A stretch of 64,000 bases of DNA from Pseudomonas sp. MYb185. GTDB taxonomy: Bacteria > Pseudomonadota > Gammaproteobacteria > Pseudomonadales > Pseudomonadaceae. The stretch is taken from the NCBI RefSeq assembly GCF_002979975.1, contig NZ_PCQD01000005.1:130071-194070 (forward strand), in the 5' to 3' direction. Position 1 is the stretch's first letter, and every line of letters begins with the position of its first letter. Below, piece after piece: positions 19,516 through 27,940 of this stretch. The position numbers were made by a program, and so were the translations under genes. Below the pieces are notes generated by a model. It did no database searches and was not told where the DNA came from. It worked only from the letters and a program-made list of their open reading frames with translations.

Positions 19516-20525
19516 GGATGCAATCCATAGAACGCTGCGTCCGGCAGCTTGCCGCCGACACTGGCAGGCTGGCGCTCCAACAGCAGATGCAGAAAACGCT
19601 CCAGTTCCGGGCGTGCCTCGGCGGCACTGGCATAGTGAGCGGGCAGGTTGTTGATGGAGTCGGTGGCTGCTTCGGCGGTCAGCATATCGATATGCCGGGC
19701 GGCCAGCTCGCCGCAGGCCTCGGGCTGTGCCAGACACCATTGGTGCGAAGCGGCATAGGCTGCTTCCAGTTGTTGCACCAGTTGCTCATCCTGCCGCGCC
19801 GCGCCCAGTACCACCATGCCCGCCTGGGGAATGCGCGCTTCGGTTTGCAGCAACCGACCCCACTCGGCCTGAAGGTCAACACTGCGGTACAGCTCCGGAG
19901 CCACCACCGACACCGGGAACGAGCGGGTCTTGCGCAGCGCCATGGATACCGCGGGCTCGGCCAGCAGCGCATGATCCAGCCGGCGCATGATCAGCAGCTG
20001 CATGGCATCCATCGGCGTCGCCGTATAGCGCACGGTGAAGTCCCGGCGCGGGTCCAGACCAGCGCGCTCGGCAAGGAAGGTGAAGACGATATCCGGCATG
20101 TCCGCACGAAACGGCACGGCAATCTCCTGACCCTTGAAATCCGCCAGGGTTTTCAGCTCCGGGTTGCGCGACACCAGCCACAGCATGCCCCATACCGAGA
20201 CGTTGACCAACTGCAGCGGTACCTTCCGGTTATACAGATTGGCCGCCACATTGGTCGGCATCGCGGTGAAATCGGCGCCACTCTCCAGCGTCAGCGCCCG
20301 CAACTGGTCAGGGTTGCTCCACAGCCGGAACTCCACTCGTTCGGCAAGCTGTTGCAGAGCACCACTTTCCAGCATATGCAGCAGTGGGTAGGACACCGTG
20401 GTGGGCGGGCCAGCCAGAATCAATTGCGACCGGCGCGGTGCATCGGCAGCAGCGGGCAACGGCAGGAGGGCAATCAGGAGCGCGCCAATAGCGCTGCTCA
20501 GGGTGTTTCTGAGAATGGTTCGCAT
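19512..20525 (-). CDS. ABC transporter substrate-binding protein (NMT1/SsuA-like)
   Basis: 337-aa periplasmic binding protein with signal peptide (MRTILRN... ending PLPAAADA). The two-lobe pattern includes LILAGPPTTVSYPLLHMLESG, DFTAMPTNVAANLYNR, LKTLADFKGQEIAVPF and LLIMRRLDHALLAEPA. First gene of an operon with permease, ATPase and nnrS. The ligand is unknown; association with NnrS suggests a nitrogen-oxide, thiol or metal-related solute rather than a sulfonate. A TATACT -10 hexamer (minus strand, 20539-20534) lies so near the ATG that the transcript may be almost leaderless. Confidence 0.88.
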   Translation of the reverse strand: MRTILRNTLSSAIGALLIALLPLPAAADAPRRSQLILAGPPTTVSYPLLHMLESGALQQLAERVEFRLWSNPDQLRALTLESGADFTAMPTNVAANLYNRKVPLQLVNVSVWGMLWLVSRNPELKTLADFKGQEIAVPFRADMPDIVFTFLAERAGLDPRRDFTVRYTATPMDAMQLLIMRRLDHALLAEPAVSMALRKTRSFPVSVVAPELYRSVDLQAEWGRLLQTEARIPQAGMVVLGAARQDEQLVQQLEAAYAASHQWCLAQPEACGELAARHIDMLTAEAATDSINNLPAHYASAAEARPELERFLHLLLERQPASVGGKLPDAAFYGLHP

Positions 20526-20561
20526 GGACTCAGAGTATATTTTTTCCGTGGCCGCAGCGAC

Positions 20562-20575
20562 ATGACAAATATCAA
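20562..20575 (-). promoter_or_regulatory. ANR/DNR-like box of the ABC-nnrS operon
   Basis: Minus strand reads TTGATATTTGTCAT, one or two mismatches from TTGAT-N4-(A/G)TCAA. The TATACT hexamer at 20539-20534 lies at the distance expected for a class II FNR promoter (box centred near -41.5), which puts the transcript start at about 20527. Confidence 0.6.
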
Positions 20576-20706
20576 GATGCGCGAAAAATAGATGGGAGCA
20601 GCAAGCTTGTCAGCAGCGCATTCCCTCTATCCGCCGAGCCCAGCAAGCCTCGCAGCGAGCGATATCGTTACCGCACGACTGCCTGGTCAATTATTTTTCC
20701 CACCTC

Positions 20707-20720
20707 TTGATAAATATCAA
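20707..20720 (+). promoter_or_regulatory. perfect ANR/FNR/DNR box
   Basis: TTGATAAATATCAA, an exact match to TTGAT-N4-ATCAA, extended by CTC/GAG to a 20-bp palindrome. An AATAAT -10-like hexamer at 20744-20749 fits class II activation of the receptor gene. Confidence 0.85.
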
Positions 20721-20743
20721 GAGGGTTTTTTCTGCGCGCTACC

Positions 20744-20763
20744 AATAATAACGATTCTCATTA
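20744..20763 (+). promoter_or_regulatory. Fur box
   Basis: AATAATAACGATTCTCATTA; its complement TAATGAGAATCGTTATTATT differs at a single base from a classical Fur-box form. It overlaps the predicted -10 and start site of the TonB-dependent receptor, as expected for iron repression. Confidence 0.8.
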
Positions 20764-20844
20764 AGGCGGTGACGCGCCATCACATTGGAAAGGGGACCGG
20801 GGAGCATAGGCAGCGCAGAACCGGGAGCTGGGGAGAAAGCGGTA

Positions 20845-23800
20845 ATGCCATTCAAACAGAAAAAACTGGCAATCATCATATCGACGCTGTGTCTGGCGGG
20901 GCCCGCGAGCCTTGCCTTGGCACAGGATAGTGCCGAGGTGCAGGGGGAATCGACAACTCAGGAAGAGAGTGCGCTGCAATTGCCAGCGATGAGCGTGCGT
21001 GGGCGATACCTTTCGCAGGATGAGCAGGGCCATAACAACGTCTACCAGGAAAACGTCACCAGCGTTTATCAGGGCCGTGAAGAATTGCAACGCTTCCAGG
21101 TCACCAACCCCGGCGACGTGTTCAAGGGCATGAACGGCGTCTACAGCATGGATACCCGCAGTAGTCAGGCTATTACGCCGAATATCCGTGGCATCACCGG
21201 CGAGGGGCGTACGCCGCTGACCATTGATGGTACCGAGCAATCGACCAACGTTTGGCTGCATATGTTTGGTGCTGGCAACCGCAGCTACGTTGATCCAGCT
21301 CTGTTTCGCAGCATTGAAGTGGAAAAAGGCCCGTCACTGAGCCGGGGAATAAAAAGCGGTGTGGGCGGGGCGGTGAATATCCGCACTATCGAAGCCAGCG
21401 ACATTATTCCGGAGGGGGATAGCTGGGGTATCGAAGCCAATCTGAAAACCTCGGGTAATACCAGCAAGCCTCGTTTCGATGCTGCCGGTGTATATGGTCA
21501 GGATTGGCGTGATGTGCCTGGCGGGCAGGTAGCAGGTGATGGCGCGACTGTTATTGTTCCGACGCCTGCCGCACGCACCAAAGGTGGTGGAGAAAACCTC
21601 AATTTCGATGACCACTCGGAAATGCTGGCTATTGCTGGGCGTAATGACTTCATGGATATCCTGATTTCGCGTAGTGAGCGTACCTCTGGGAATTACTATG
21701 CAGGTAAGCGCAATGCGGATCGTTACTTCGGGCATGACGTATGGGATGAAAGTAGCACTGATCGTTATATTCCGAACCTGAAGAAGCTGTATGGTGCAGG
21801 AAGTGAAGTTTTTAACACGGCCAGCGAAACCGAAACCACGCTGCTGAAGAATAATCTTTATCTACCTAATGGGCAGCGCCTGGGCTTGCAGTTCATGCGC
21901 ACCGATACGGTTTTCGGAGAAACAACGCCGGGGGCTTCCGTATTGGCATGGGGGTATATGGAAGGGGCAGACAAGACCAGACCCGACCGTGACCGCTCAC
22001 AGGATCGATATGTTTATGAAGGGCCGCACTCGGAACAGCGGCTGGACAGTTACAAGATAAGCTATGACTTAAAGCCTGGAGGCTCGGATTGGCTGGATAT
22101 GGAAACCAGCCTTTGGCGTACCAAGTTGGATGGCGTTCGCTACCAGACCGGCTCTTCTCCTTTCAGCATTGACATAGATGCGGCGACGCAGCAGCAACTT
22201 AAACTTTGGTCTTTGATGATGGAATATGGCTATTACCCTCCAGGGACACCGCCGCCAGCACATGACGGCACCATCGTTCCCAATGGTAGGCAATGGACCA
22301 GCCATGACCGAACCGGCTTTGACCTGAGCAATCAAATTCGTTTGAGCGAAAGCCTGCAACTAACCCTTGGTGGTAGTTATCAGCAGGAAAAACTGGATGA
22401 TCGTGTACAACAAAGTCGCTCCGTTACCAATGGTATTGGTCCGGATGGCTCCCAGTTGAGTGCAGGTACTGACCTGCTTGGCCCGCGCTCGGGGGAGCGT
22501 AAGGAATATACGGCGCTGATGAATCTGGCTTGGCAGGCCACGGATTGGTTGTCCCTGACGGCGGGTGCTCGCTATATGAATTACACCGGTAAGGATACCG
22601 GCACGGCCAAGCGTCGTCGTCAGCAAGATGAGTTCTATAAGGCACAACAGCGTCTTGCTGGATTGCAGCTGGAATACAAGGAAAAGATGACGCCGGATCA
22701 GTTGGCTGAGTTTAACCGGCTGCAGCAGGCTGTTATTGATGCTAACAATAATATAGATCGCAGTGATGATGGCAATTTCAAGATCTGGCAGCTGTATCTT
22801 GAATATGGTGATAATCGCCCTTTGCAGCCACAGAGACTTGCGACGGAGAACCCGGCGTTTAGGGCGGCCGCCAAGGAATATCTGGACTTTTTGACTGCCA
22901 ACGATGCCAACCAGTACTTTCAGCATGCTGGGAAACTCCACGATGCCACGGAGGCAGAGGGTGCCGCGATTGCATATTTGCTGCGCGTGGGGATTACTGG
23001 ATCAACTTTCCGGCCCGTTCAAGGTGATAATTTTATAAAGAAAGTACTGCTGCCTGCCAAGGATGGGAAATTCGATTCTTCTACGAACCCATTTGTTAGT
23101 GGGGCGGTAGATATGAGCCGGATAACCATTGACAACCCTTATGGGAGTCGGGTCTACGCACGGTTGGGTCAGGGGCGGGCTTGGGAAATGCCGGAGGAGC
23201 AGTCTGGCCATGCCTGGAGTCCGGTGCTGGGGGCGACGGCGCGGGTTACACCCTTTGGCACGATGTTTTTGCGCTATGCGCAAACGACTCGCTTCCCTAG
23301 TGTCAATGAGTTGACTTCCGGCGCGATAATTGATGGGGCGGGTACCGTTGGGAACATGGTTGTCAATGGTGCCAGAAAACCAGAGCGCAGTATTAACTGG
23401 GAAGTGGGTTATGCCCATGATTTGACCGAGTTTTTCCCTGGTCTGGGTGTGGCCGATGCACGTATCAGTTACTACGACACACAGATCAAGGACTTTATCG
23501 ACCGTGGCCTACTGTACGATGTAATTCAGTTTGACCAGAAGAAAAGCCGCGGTGTTGAGTTGCAGTCACGTTTCGATAACGGCAGGTTTTTTGGAAACTT
23601 GTCTGGCACCTATCGACTGGAGCAAAAACTTTGCGACAAGGATTATGCATCCGGGATGGATCCGTACTATAACCGCATTCCAAGCTGTATGACGGGGGGC
23701 TTCCCTGGCACCTATAGCGGAAACAGCCTTCAGCCCAGATACTCCATTGATCTGGGGCTTGGTACGCGCTTGTTCAACGAACGACTGGAATTGGGGTGGC

Positions 23801-24096
23801 GCAGCGTATATCACGCAGGCGCACAGAATAAACAACTGGATAAGTTGCTGGGATCGGAAGAAGGGTCAGCCGATTATCTGGCCCGGGATGCCTGGTTCAG
23901 GGGCGGACTGGATACATTTCTTTGGCGTTCGGTCTTATTGCACGATGTGTATGCCAATTTCAATGTCACCCAGGAGGTGGCCTTGAATCTGGGCGTTACC
24001 AATATCACCGATGAATACTATCTGGACCCGATGTCGAAAAACCTTTTGCCGGGGCCTGGGCGTACGGTAACCGCTGGGCTGAAGATCAATTTCTAG
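20845..24096 (+). CDS. TonB-dependent haem/hemophilin receptor (HphR-like)
   Basis: Outer-membrane receptor of 1083 aa. Signal peptide MPFKQKKLA...LALA, a TonB-box-like LPAMSV soon after, a plug domain (about residues 60-200) with RGITGEGRTPLTIDG and KGPSLSRGIKSGVGGAVNIRT, and a 22-strand barrel ending in the expected aromatic (KINF). It is larger than siderophore receptors and belongs with the haem/hemoglobin-type group. The next two genes encode a hemophilin-like protein and a Slam exporter, so its likely ligand is haem delivered by that hemophore. The gene is visibly more A/T-rich than its surroundings. Preceded by ANR/DNR and Fur boxes. Confidence 0.88.
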   Translation: MPFKQKKLAIIISTLCLAGPASLALAQDSAEVQGESTTQEESALQLPAMSVRGRYLSQDEQGHNNVYQENVTSVYQGREELQRFQVTNPGDVFKGMNGVYSMDTRSSQAITPNIRGITGEGRTPLTIDGTEQSTNVWLHMFGAGNRSYVDPALFRSIEVEKGPSLSRGIKSGVGGAVNIRTIEASDIIPEGDSWGIEANLKTSGNTSKPRFDAAGVYGQDWRDVPGGQVAGDGATVIVPTPAARTKGGGENLNFDDHSEMLAIAGRNDFMDILISRSERTSGNYYAGKRNADRYFGHDVWDESSTDRYIPNLKKLYGAGSEVFNTASETETTLLKNNLYLPNGQRLGLQFMRTDTVFGETTPGASVLAWGYMEGADKTRPDRDRSQDRYVYEGPHSEQRLDSYKISYDLKPGGSDWLDMETSLWRTKLDGVRYQTGSSPFSIDIDAATQQQLKLWSLMMEYGYYPPGTPPPAHDGTIVPNGRQWTSHDRTGFDLSNQIRLSESLQLTLGGSYQQEKLDDRVQQSRSVTNGIGPDGSQLSAGTDLLGPRSGERKEYTALMNLAWQATDWLSLTAGARYMNYTGKDTGTAKRRRQQDEFYKAQQRLAGLQLEYKEKMTPDQLAEFNRLQQAVIDANNNIDRSDDGNFKIWQLYLEYGDNRPLQPQRLATENPAFRAAAKEYLDFLTANDANQYFQHAGKLHDATEAEGAAIAYLLRVGITGSTFRPVQGDNFIKKVLLPAKDGKFDSSTNPFVSGAVDMSRITIDNPYGSRVYARLGQGRAWEMPEEQSGHAWSPVLGATARVTPFGTMFLRYAQTTRFPSVNELTSGAIIDGAGTVGNMVVNGARKPERSINWEVGYAHDLTEFFPGLGVADARISYYDTQIKDFIDRGLLYDVIQFDQKKSRGVELQSRFDNGRFFGNLSGTYRLEQKLCDKDYASGMDPYYNRIPSCMTGGFPGTYSGNSLQPRYSIDLGLGTRLFNERLELGWRSVYHAGAQNKQLDKLLGSEEGSADYLARDAWFRGGLDTFLWRSVLLHDVYANFNVTQEVALNLGVTNITDEYYLDPMSKNLLPGPGRTVTAGLKINF

Positions 24097-24102
24097 GTTT
24101 TT

Positions 24103-24130
24103 GCTTGTTTTTGTTGTGGGAAAAACAAGC
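24103..24130. terminator. hairpin between receptor and hemophilin-like genes
   Basis: Perfect 10-bp stem GCTTGTTTTT / AAAAACAAGC with an 8-base loop, in the 71-bp gap between the two genes. No T run follows. It could attenuate or protect mRNA so that the secreted protein is made at a level different from the receptor. Confidence 0.5.
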
Positions 24131-24167
24131 GTCTTGTGAAGTAAAACTCAAATGAGAGGAAAGCAAT

Positions 24168-25157
24168 ATGAAAAAGACAATTCTGTCTTTGGCCGTTATG
24201 GCCGCAATGAGTAGCGGTGTTGTGTTGGCAGCCTCCCCTAATGTGAAGGGTGGCTCATCCAATGATACAAGAGTCGACGTAGATACTCCGTCCAATCACT
24301 TCATGTTTGGTGGTGGAAACTCTGGCTTGAACTTCAATGGGAGCATTTTGGGGTTCATTGATATTGCCGGCGGGCCAATTAATGGCTCCAATAGCGCTAT
24401 TGATGCACGTGGTAATGGCACCATCATGACGCCTGCCGATATGGGGCTGATTGGCTCGAACAAGATTGCTCAGGTATGGCGGTCCAGTGCGGCGACGAAT
24501 GGTACTGGCGACTATGCGAACTTCATGGTCAATGCAATTCGCCAAATCGACCCTCCATTCTTCGCTCCGCAATTCGGTGGTCTGGTCATTGGCCAAGTAG
24601 GTGAGACCAGTACGGGTGCCCCTGCTGATCCGGTAGACCTGCTCCCCGTGGGAGCCGGAGTTTATTTTGGTGAGTGGGCTAACTCGATAGCTTCGCCTCC
24701 AGACCATAGCACTGACCTGAATATGGCTGATGCCAGCCATACTGTTTGGTATGTGGGTGACAATGCAGTTACCACCATGCCAGGTGAGGTCGACGCGACC
24801 TATGGTGTGATTGGTATCAGTGGAACTGGCACAGCGGCAGGTGGTTTGCCGGATAGCCCGAACCTGTACAAAGGCAAGCTGGACGTATACTACTCCAGTA
24901 TCGCAGGGACAGGAACTATCGGTGCGGGTCTCACTAATAACAGCATCAGTCGTGATGTGGGTGGTGTAACTCACACTATCAGTTTTGCTGGCACTACTAT
25001 CGACAGCGATGGCACCTTCAGTAACTCGGCATTGAGCAATACCATTGAAGGTCGTTTCTACAATGGTGCTGAAGCCTTGGCTGGTATGTATACCAATGGC
25101 ACATATGCTGATGCCGCTTTCGGCGGTAGCAAAATCGATGGCACCATCACCCCGTAG
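24168..25157 (+). CDS. hemophilin-like, Slam-dependent secreted haem-binding protein (HphA-like)
   Basis: 329-aa exported protein. Signal peptide MKKTILSLAVMAAMSSGVVLA is cleaved by signal peptidase I; there is no lipobox and no Cys at all, so the product is a soluble secreted protein rather than a surface lipoprotein. The N-terminal two thirds (GGGNSGLNFNGSILGFIDI... AQVWRSS) match the handle/ligand-binding layout of hemophilins. The last 80 residues have the TbpB-like barrel motif NTIEGRFYNGAEALAGMY and end near AFGGSKI, the part recognised by Slam proteins. The gene lies between a large TonB receptor and a Slam gene. Haem binding is inferred from context; AGAGA-type RBS GAGAGGA precedes the ATG. 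Confidence 0.78.
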   Translation: MKKTILSLAVMAAMSSGVVLAASPNVKGGSSNDTRVDVDTPSNHFMFGGGNSGLNFNGSILGFIDIAGGPINGSNSAIDARGNGTIMTPADMGLIGSNKIAQVWRSSAATNGTGDYANFMVNAIRQIDPPFFAPQFGGLVIGQVGETSTGAPADPVDLLPVGAGVYFGEWANSIASPPDHSTDLNMADASHTVWYVGDNAVTTMPGEVDATYGVIGISGTGTAAGGLPDSPNLYKGKLDVYYSSIAGTGTIGAGLTNNSISRDVGGVTHTISFAGTTIDSDGTFSNSALSNTIEGRFYNGAEALAGMYTNGTYADAAFGGSKIDGTITP

Positions 25158-25263
25158 GGTTTGACCACTCTCCACTGGCGGCCACCAGTGAAGAGCGTCA
25201 AACAGGGCAATCCGGGTGGTTTCCACTTGGCATTGCCTGTACGGAGAGTACCTGTAGTACCTG

Positions 25264-25289
25264 ATGGAGGCCGGTTCACCGGCCTCCAT
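25264..25289. terminator. GC-rich hairpin between hemophilin-like and Slam genes
   Basis: Perfect 11-bp stem ATGGAGGCCGG / CCGGCCTCCAT with loop TTCA, 36 bp before the Slam start codon. There is no long T tract, so partial termination or mRNA processing is likelier than complete stop. Confidence 0.55.
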
Positions 25290-25324
25290 TCTATGACGCC
25301 ATCACTCAGAATGGAAAAATTTCT

Positions 25325-26803
25325 ATGTCTTGCCGTTCCACAGCCCTGTGGCTGTCGTTTATGGCGTACCTTGTTGCGCCTGCAATCTGGGCCGATGACG
25401 ACGATACGCGCTTTCTGCAGGATCAGACCCGTCGCGCCATCGAACAGCGGTCGCAAGCCGAGGAGGTGCTGGCGGCGCCACCTGGCACCCTGATGTATGA
25501 AGGCCAGCGTTACCAGGTGCCGAGCACCCTTGAGTCGCTGACGCCGGCCATCTATGTGGCGATCAATACCAATCAATGGACCCAGTTGCCGGATTTCATC
25601 GCCCGTTACCGTGAGCTGCCGGGGCATCGACCGGCGCTGGTGAGCATGGCGGAAAGTCTGCTGGCGCGTTTCGAGGGGAATTATCCGCTGGCGCTGCAGC
25701 GTATGGAACTGGCCAGCGAGCAGGAACCGACTGATGCGCGGGTGCTGCTGGAGCTGGCGCGGCTGTGGTTCGAGGATCATCAGGAGAAGCGTGCGGAGCA
25801 GGGCTTTGCCAGGGCACTGGATGCCGGGCTGCCACTCGAGGTGCAGATGCTGATCCAGCAGTACCACCAGGCCATGGATATTCGTGCCGGCTGGCATGGC
25901 AGCGCGGCACTGGGCGTGGGCTATAACGACAATATCAACCAGGCCAACGGCTATTACAGCTGCCTGAACTATTTTGCCGGCATCTGTTTTTTCGAGCGGC
26001 AGATGCCTGACCCAATCGAGTCGGAATTGGTCAGCTATGAACTGTCCTTGCAGCGCCGCTACAACCTGTCGGGTAATCACAACCTGCAACTGCGGCCGAT
26101 GAGTTATGGCACCTATTATGCGGAAACCAATCCATCCCGTACGGCGACCATGCAGGATTACAGTACCAACCTGGCGATATTGCAGGTGGGTTACCAGTAC
26201 CTGGACGCGCGCAACAGTATCAGTCTGATGCCCTATGTGGAGCATTACTACCGCAACCGCGCCAGTGACTACCTGGCCCACGGGCTACAACTGGAATGGC
26301 GGCGTACTTTGAGCCGCAAGTGGCAGATCGGCACCAGCCTGGATACCAAGCGCTACGAGTACACCAGCAAGGGCCAGCGTACCGGTGCCGACTATGAGAT
26401 GCATCAGTGGGGGTTGACTGCCTCCTTCATGCCACAGCCCAATACCAGTCTGTATACCGGACTGACCCTGAGCCGGCGCAAATACGAGATCGAGCAGGCC
26501 AGCAGCAAGGATTGGGCGGCGCGTGTTGGGGTATATCATGGCTTCTCCGGCAGGGCCGGGTTGTATGTCAATGCGCTGGGTATCTACCGCGACAGCCGCA
26601 ATGATGCCCATGACTTCTTTCTCGGAGACCGGCGGCGGGATCGGCAGCAGGTGTATATCCTCAGTGCCGGGGCCAATGGTTGGAAGGTTGCAGGGCTGAC
26701 GCCGGAGTTGCGGGTACGGCACAGCATCAACCACAGCAATCTGGATTGGGCGTTCGGGTTTGAGCAGACAGAGGTGAGTTTGATGTTGCGGCGGCAGTTT
26801 TGA
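25325..26803 (+). CDS. Slam outer-membrane protein exporter (DUF560, type XI secretion)
   Basis: 492-aa surface lipoprotein assembly modulator. Signal peptide ends at APAIWA. Residues about 30-170 form a TPR-like helical periplasmic domain (ALQRMELASEQEPTDARVLLELARLWFEDHQEKRAEQGF). The remainder is a beta barrel with SAALGVGYNDNINQA, the usual first strand of DUF560 proteins, and ends VSLMLRRQF with terminal Phe. Slams move TbpB-like lipoproteins and hemophilins across the outer membrane; the preceding gene encodes its presumed client. Start codon ATG 25325 has only a weak upstream GGA, so the exact N terminus is less certain than the family. Confidence 0.9.
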   Translation: MSCRSTALWLSFMAYLVAPAIWADDDDTRFLQDQTRRAIEQRSQAEEVLAAPPGTLMYEGQRYQVPSTLESLTPAIYVAINTNQWTQLPDFIARYRELPGHRPALVSMAESLLARFEGNYPLALQRMELASEQEPTDARVLLELARLWFEDHQEKRAEQGFARALDAGLPLEVQMLIQQYHQAMDIRAGWHGSAALGVGYNDNINQANGYYSCLNYFAGICFFERQMPDPIESELVSYELSLQRRYNLSGNHNLQLRPMSYGTYYAETNPSRTATMQDYSTNLAILQVGYQYLDARNSISLMPYVEHYYRNRASDYLAHGLQLEWRRTLSRKWQIGTSLDTKRYEYTSKGQRTGADYEMHQWGLTASFMPQPNTSLYTGLTLSRRKYEIEQASSKDWAARVGVYHGFSGRAGLYVNALGIYRDSRNDAHDFFLGDRRRDRQQVYILSAGANGWKVAGLTPELRVRHSINHSNLDWAFGFEQTEVSLMLRRQF

Positions 26804-26912
26804 GGGGAAGGTTGCGGTGGGTTTTCATCGAGCAGGCACTTGCCAACCCTGGCGGGCTTGCCGGTTTGCTGCACGCATACAATCAATCCACACACCACCG
26901 GCCTGCAGTCTT

Positions 26913-26938
26913 GGGGTGTAGCGCGCCCGCGCTACGCC
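26913..26938 (+). repeat. REP-like 26-bp palindrome, copy 2
   Basis: Differs from copy 1 by one base in the loop. Flanked by related CGAGCAGG-type palindromes at about 26829 and at 26966-26983, in the 193-bp gap between the Slam gene and cysH. Confidence 0.75.
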
Positions 26939-26996
26939 TGCAATTTTGAGCTGCTGATGGCTGTCGGCGAGCAGGCGCTCGCCAACCCCGGCGTTG

Positions 26997-27731
26997 TCAG
27001 TTCTTTGCGATCAGGTTACCCGCGTGCAGGCCACATTCCTTCTGGGTGGCTTCTTCCCACCACCAGCGGCCTTCACGCTCGTGCTGATTGGGCAGGACGG
27101 GGCGGGTGCAGGGTTCGCAGCCGATGCTGATGAAGCCGCGTTCGTGCAGCTTGTTGTAGGGGATCTCCAGCATGCGGATGTAGTTCCATACATCCTCGCT
27201 GCTGTAGTTGGCCAGTGGATTGAACTTGATCAGCGTGCGCTCGGCGCTGGAAAACGCCGCATCGGTCTCGAGCACCGGTACGTGGCTGCGGGTACCGGGG
27301 CTCTGATCGCGGCGCTGACCGGTGATCCAGGCGTCCACGGTGCTCAGCTTGCGGCGCAGCGGGGCGATCTTGCGGATACCGCAGCACTCGCCGTGGCCGC
27401 TTTCATAGAAGTCGAACAGGCCCTTTTCCTTCACATAGGCTTCCAGCGCCTGCTGATCCGGGGATAGCACCTCGAGCTGGATACCGTAGTGCTTGCGCAC
27501 TTCCTCGAGGAAGCGGTAGGTTTCCGGGTGCAGGCGGCCGGTGTCCAGGGTGAAGACCTTGATGTTCGGGTTGATCTTCCAGGCCATGTCGAGCACCACG
27601 ATATCGTCGGCGCCGCTGAACGACAGCCACAGATCATCGAACTGCTGTATGGCCAGCTTGAGAATATCTTGCGGCGACTTGCTCGCGTATTTCGCAGCCA
27701 GGGTTTCTACATCGAACACATTGGTGGACAT
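26997..27731 (-). CDS. cysH: assimilatory adenylyl-sulfate (APS) reductase CysH
   Basis: 244-aa thioredoxin-dependent reductase that makes sulfite. P-loop-like [18 protein letters not shown] and the redox-active ECGLH near the C terminus are present. The paired cysteines ECCGIRK and GCEPC ligate a [4Fe-4S] cluster, so this is the APS-type rather than the PAPS-type enzyme. Together with cysB it marks conserved Pseudomonas sulfur-assimilation synteny, now split by accessory DNA. Confidence 0.96.
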   Translation of the reverse strand: MSTNVFDVETLAAKYASKSPQDILKLAIQQFDDLWLSFSGADDIVVLDMAWKINPNIKVFTLDTGRLHPETYRFLEEVRKHYGIQLEVLSPDQQALEAYVKEKGLFDFYESGHGECCGIRKIAPLRRKLSTVDAWITGQRRDQSPGTRSHVPVLETDAAFSSAERTLIKFNPLANYSSEDVWNYIRMLEIPYNKLHERGFISIGCEPCTRPVLPNQHEREGRWWWEEATQKECGLHAGNLIAKN

Positions 27732-27940
27732 CAGGCTCTCCCGCTATGCGGCCCGTGCAGGCGGGCCATCTCTAATCGCGGCATTTTAACAAGGCCCGCT
27801 TAGTACTTCTTCCCTTATTTGGTTATAGTTTTATGCCTTTTGGCTATCAATCGAGGCCGTCCGGTCAGCTCATCATTGCGCCGGGCAAGCGGAGCCGGTA
27901 GATTGTGGCGCCAGTTCAATCACTGCTTCAGGAGTAATCT

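Larger units (their letters stand above)
20526..20844. promoter_or_regulatory. divergent regulatory region between ABC/nnrS operon and haem receptor gene
   Basis: About 320 bp holding three recognisable sites: an ANR/DNR-like box at 20562-20575 for the leftward operon, a perfect ANR/DNR box at 20707-20720, and a Fur-like box at 20744-20763 for the rightward receptor gene. No ORF was seen. Confidence 0.75.

Noticed and set aside
20845..25157. HasR/HasA-type hemophore system
   Set aside because: No HasA-like protein, type I exporter or C-terminal secretion signal is present; the adjacent DUF560 gene and N-terminal signal peptide of the small protein fit Slam export.
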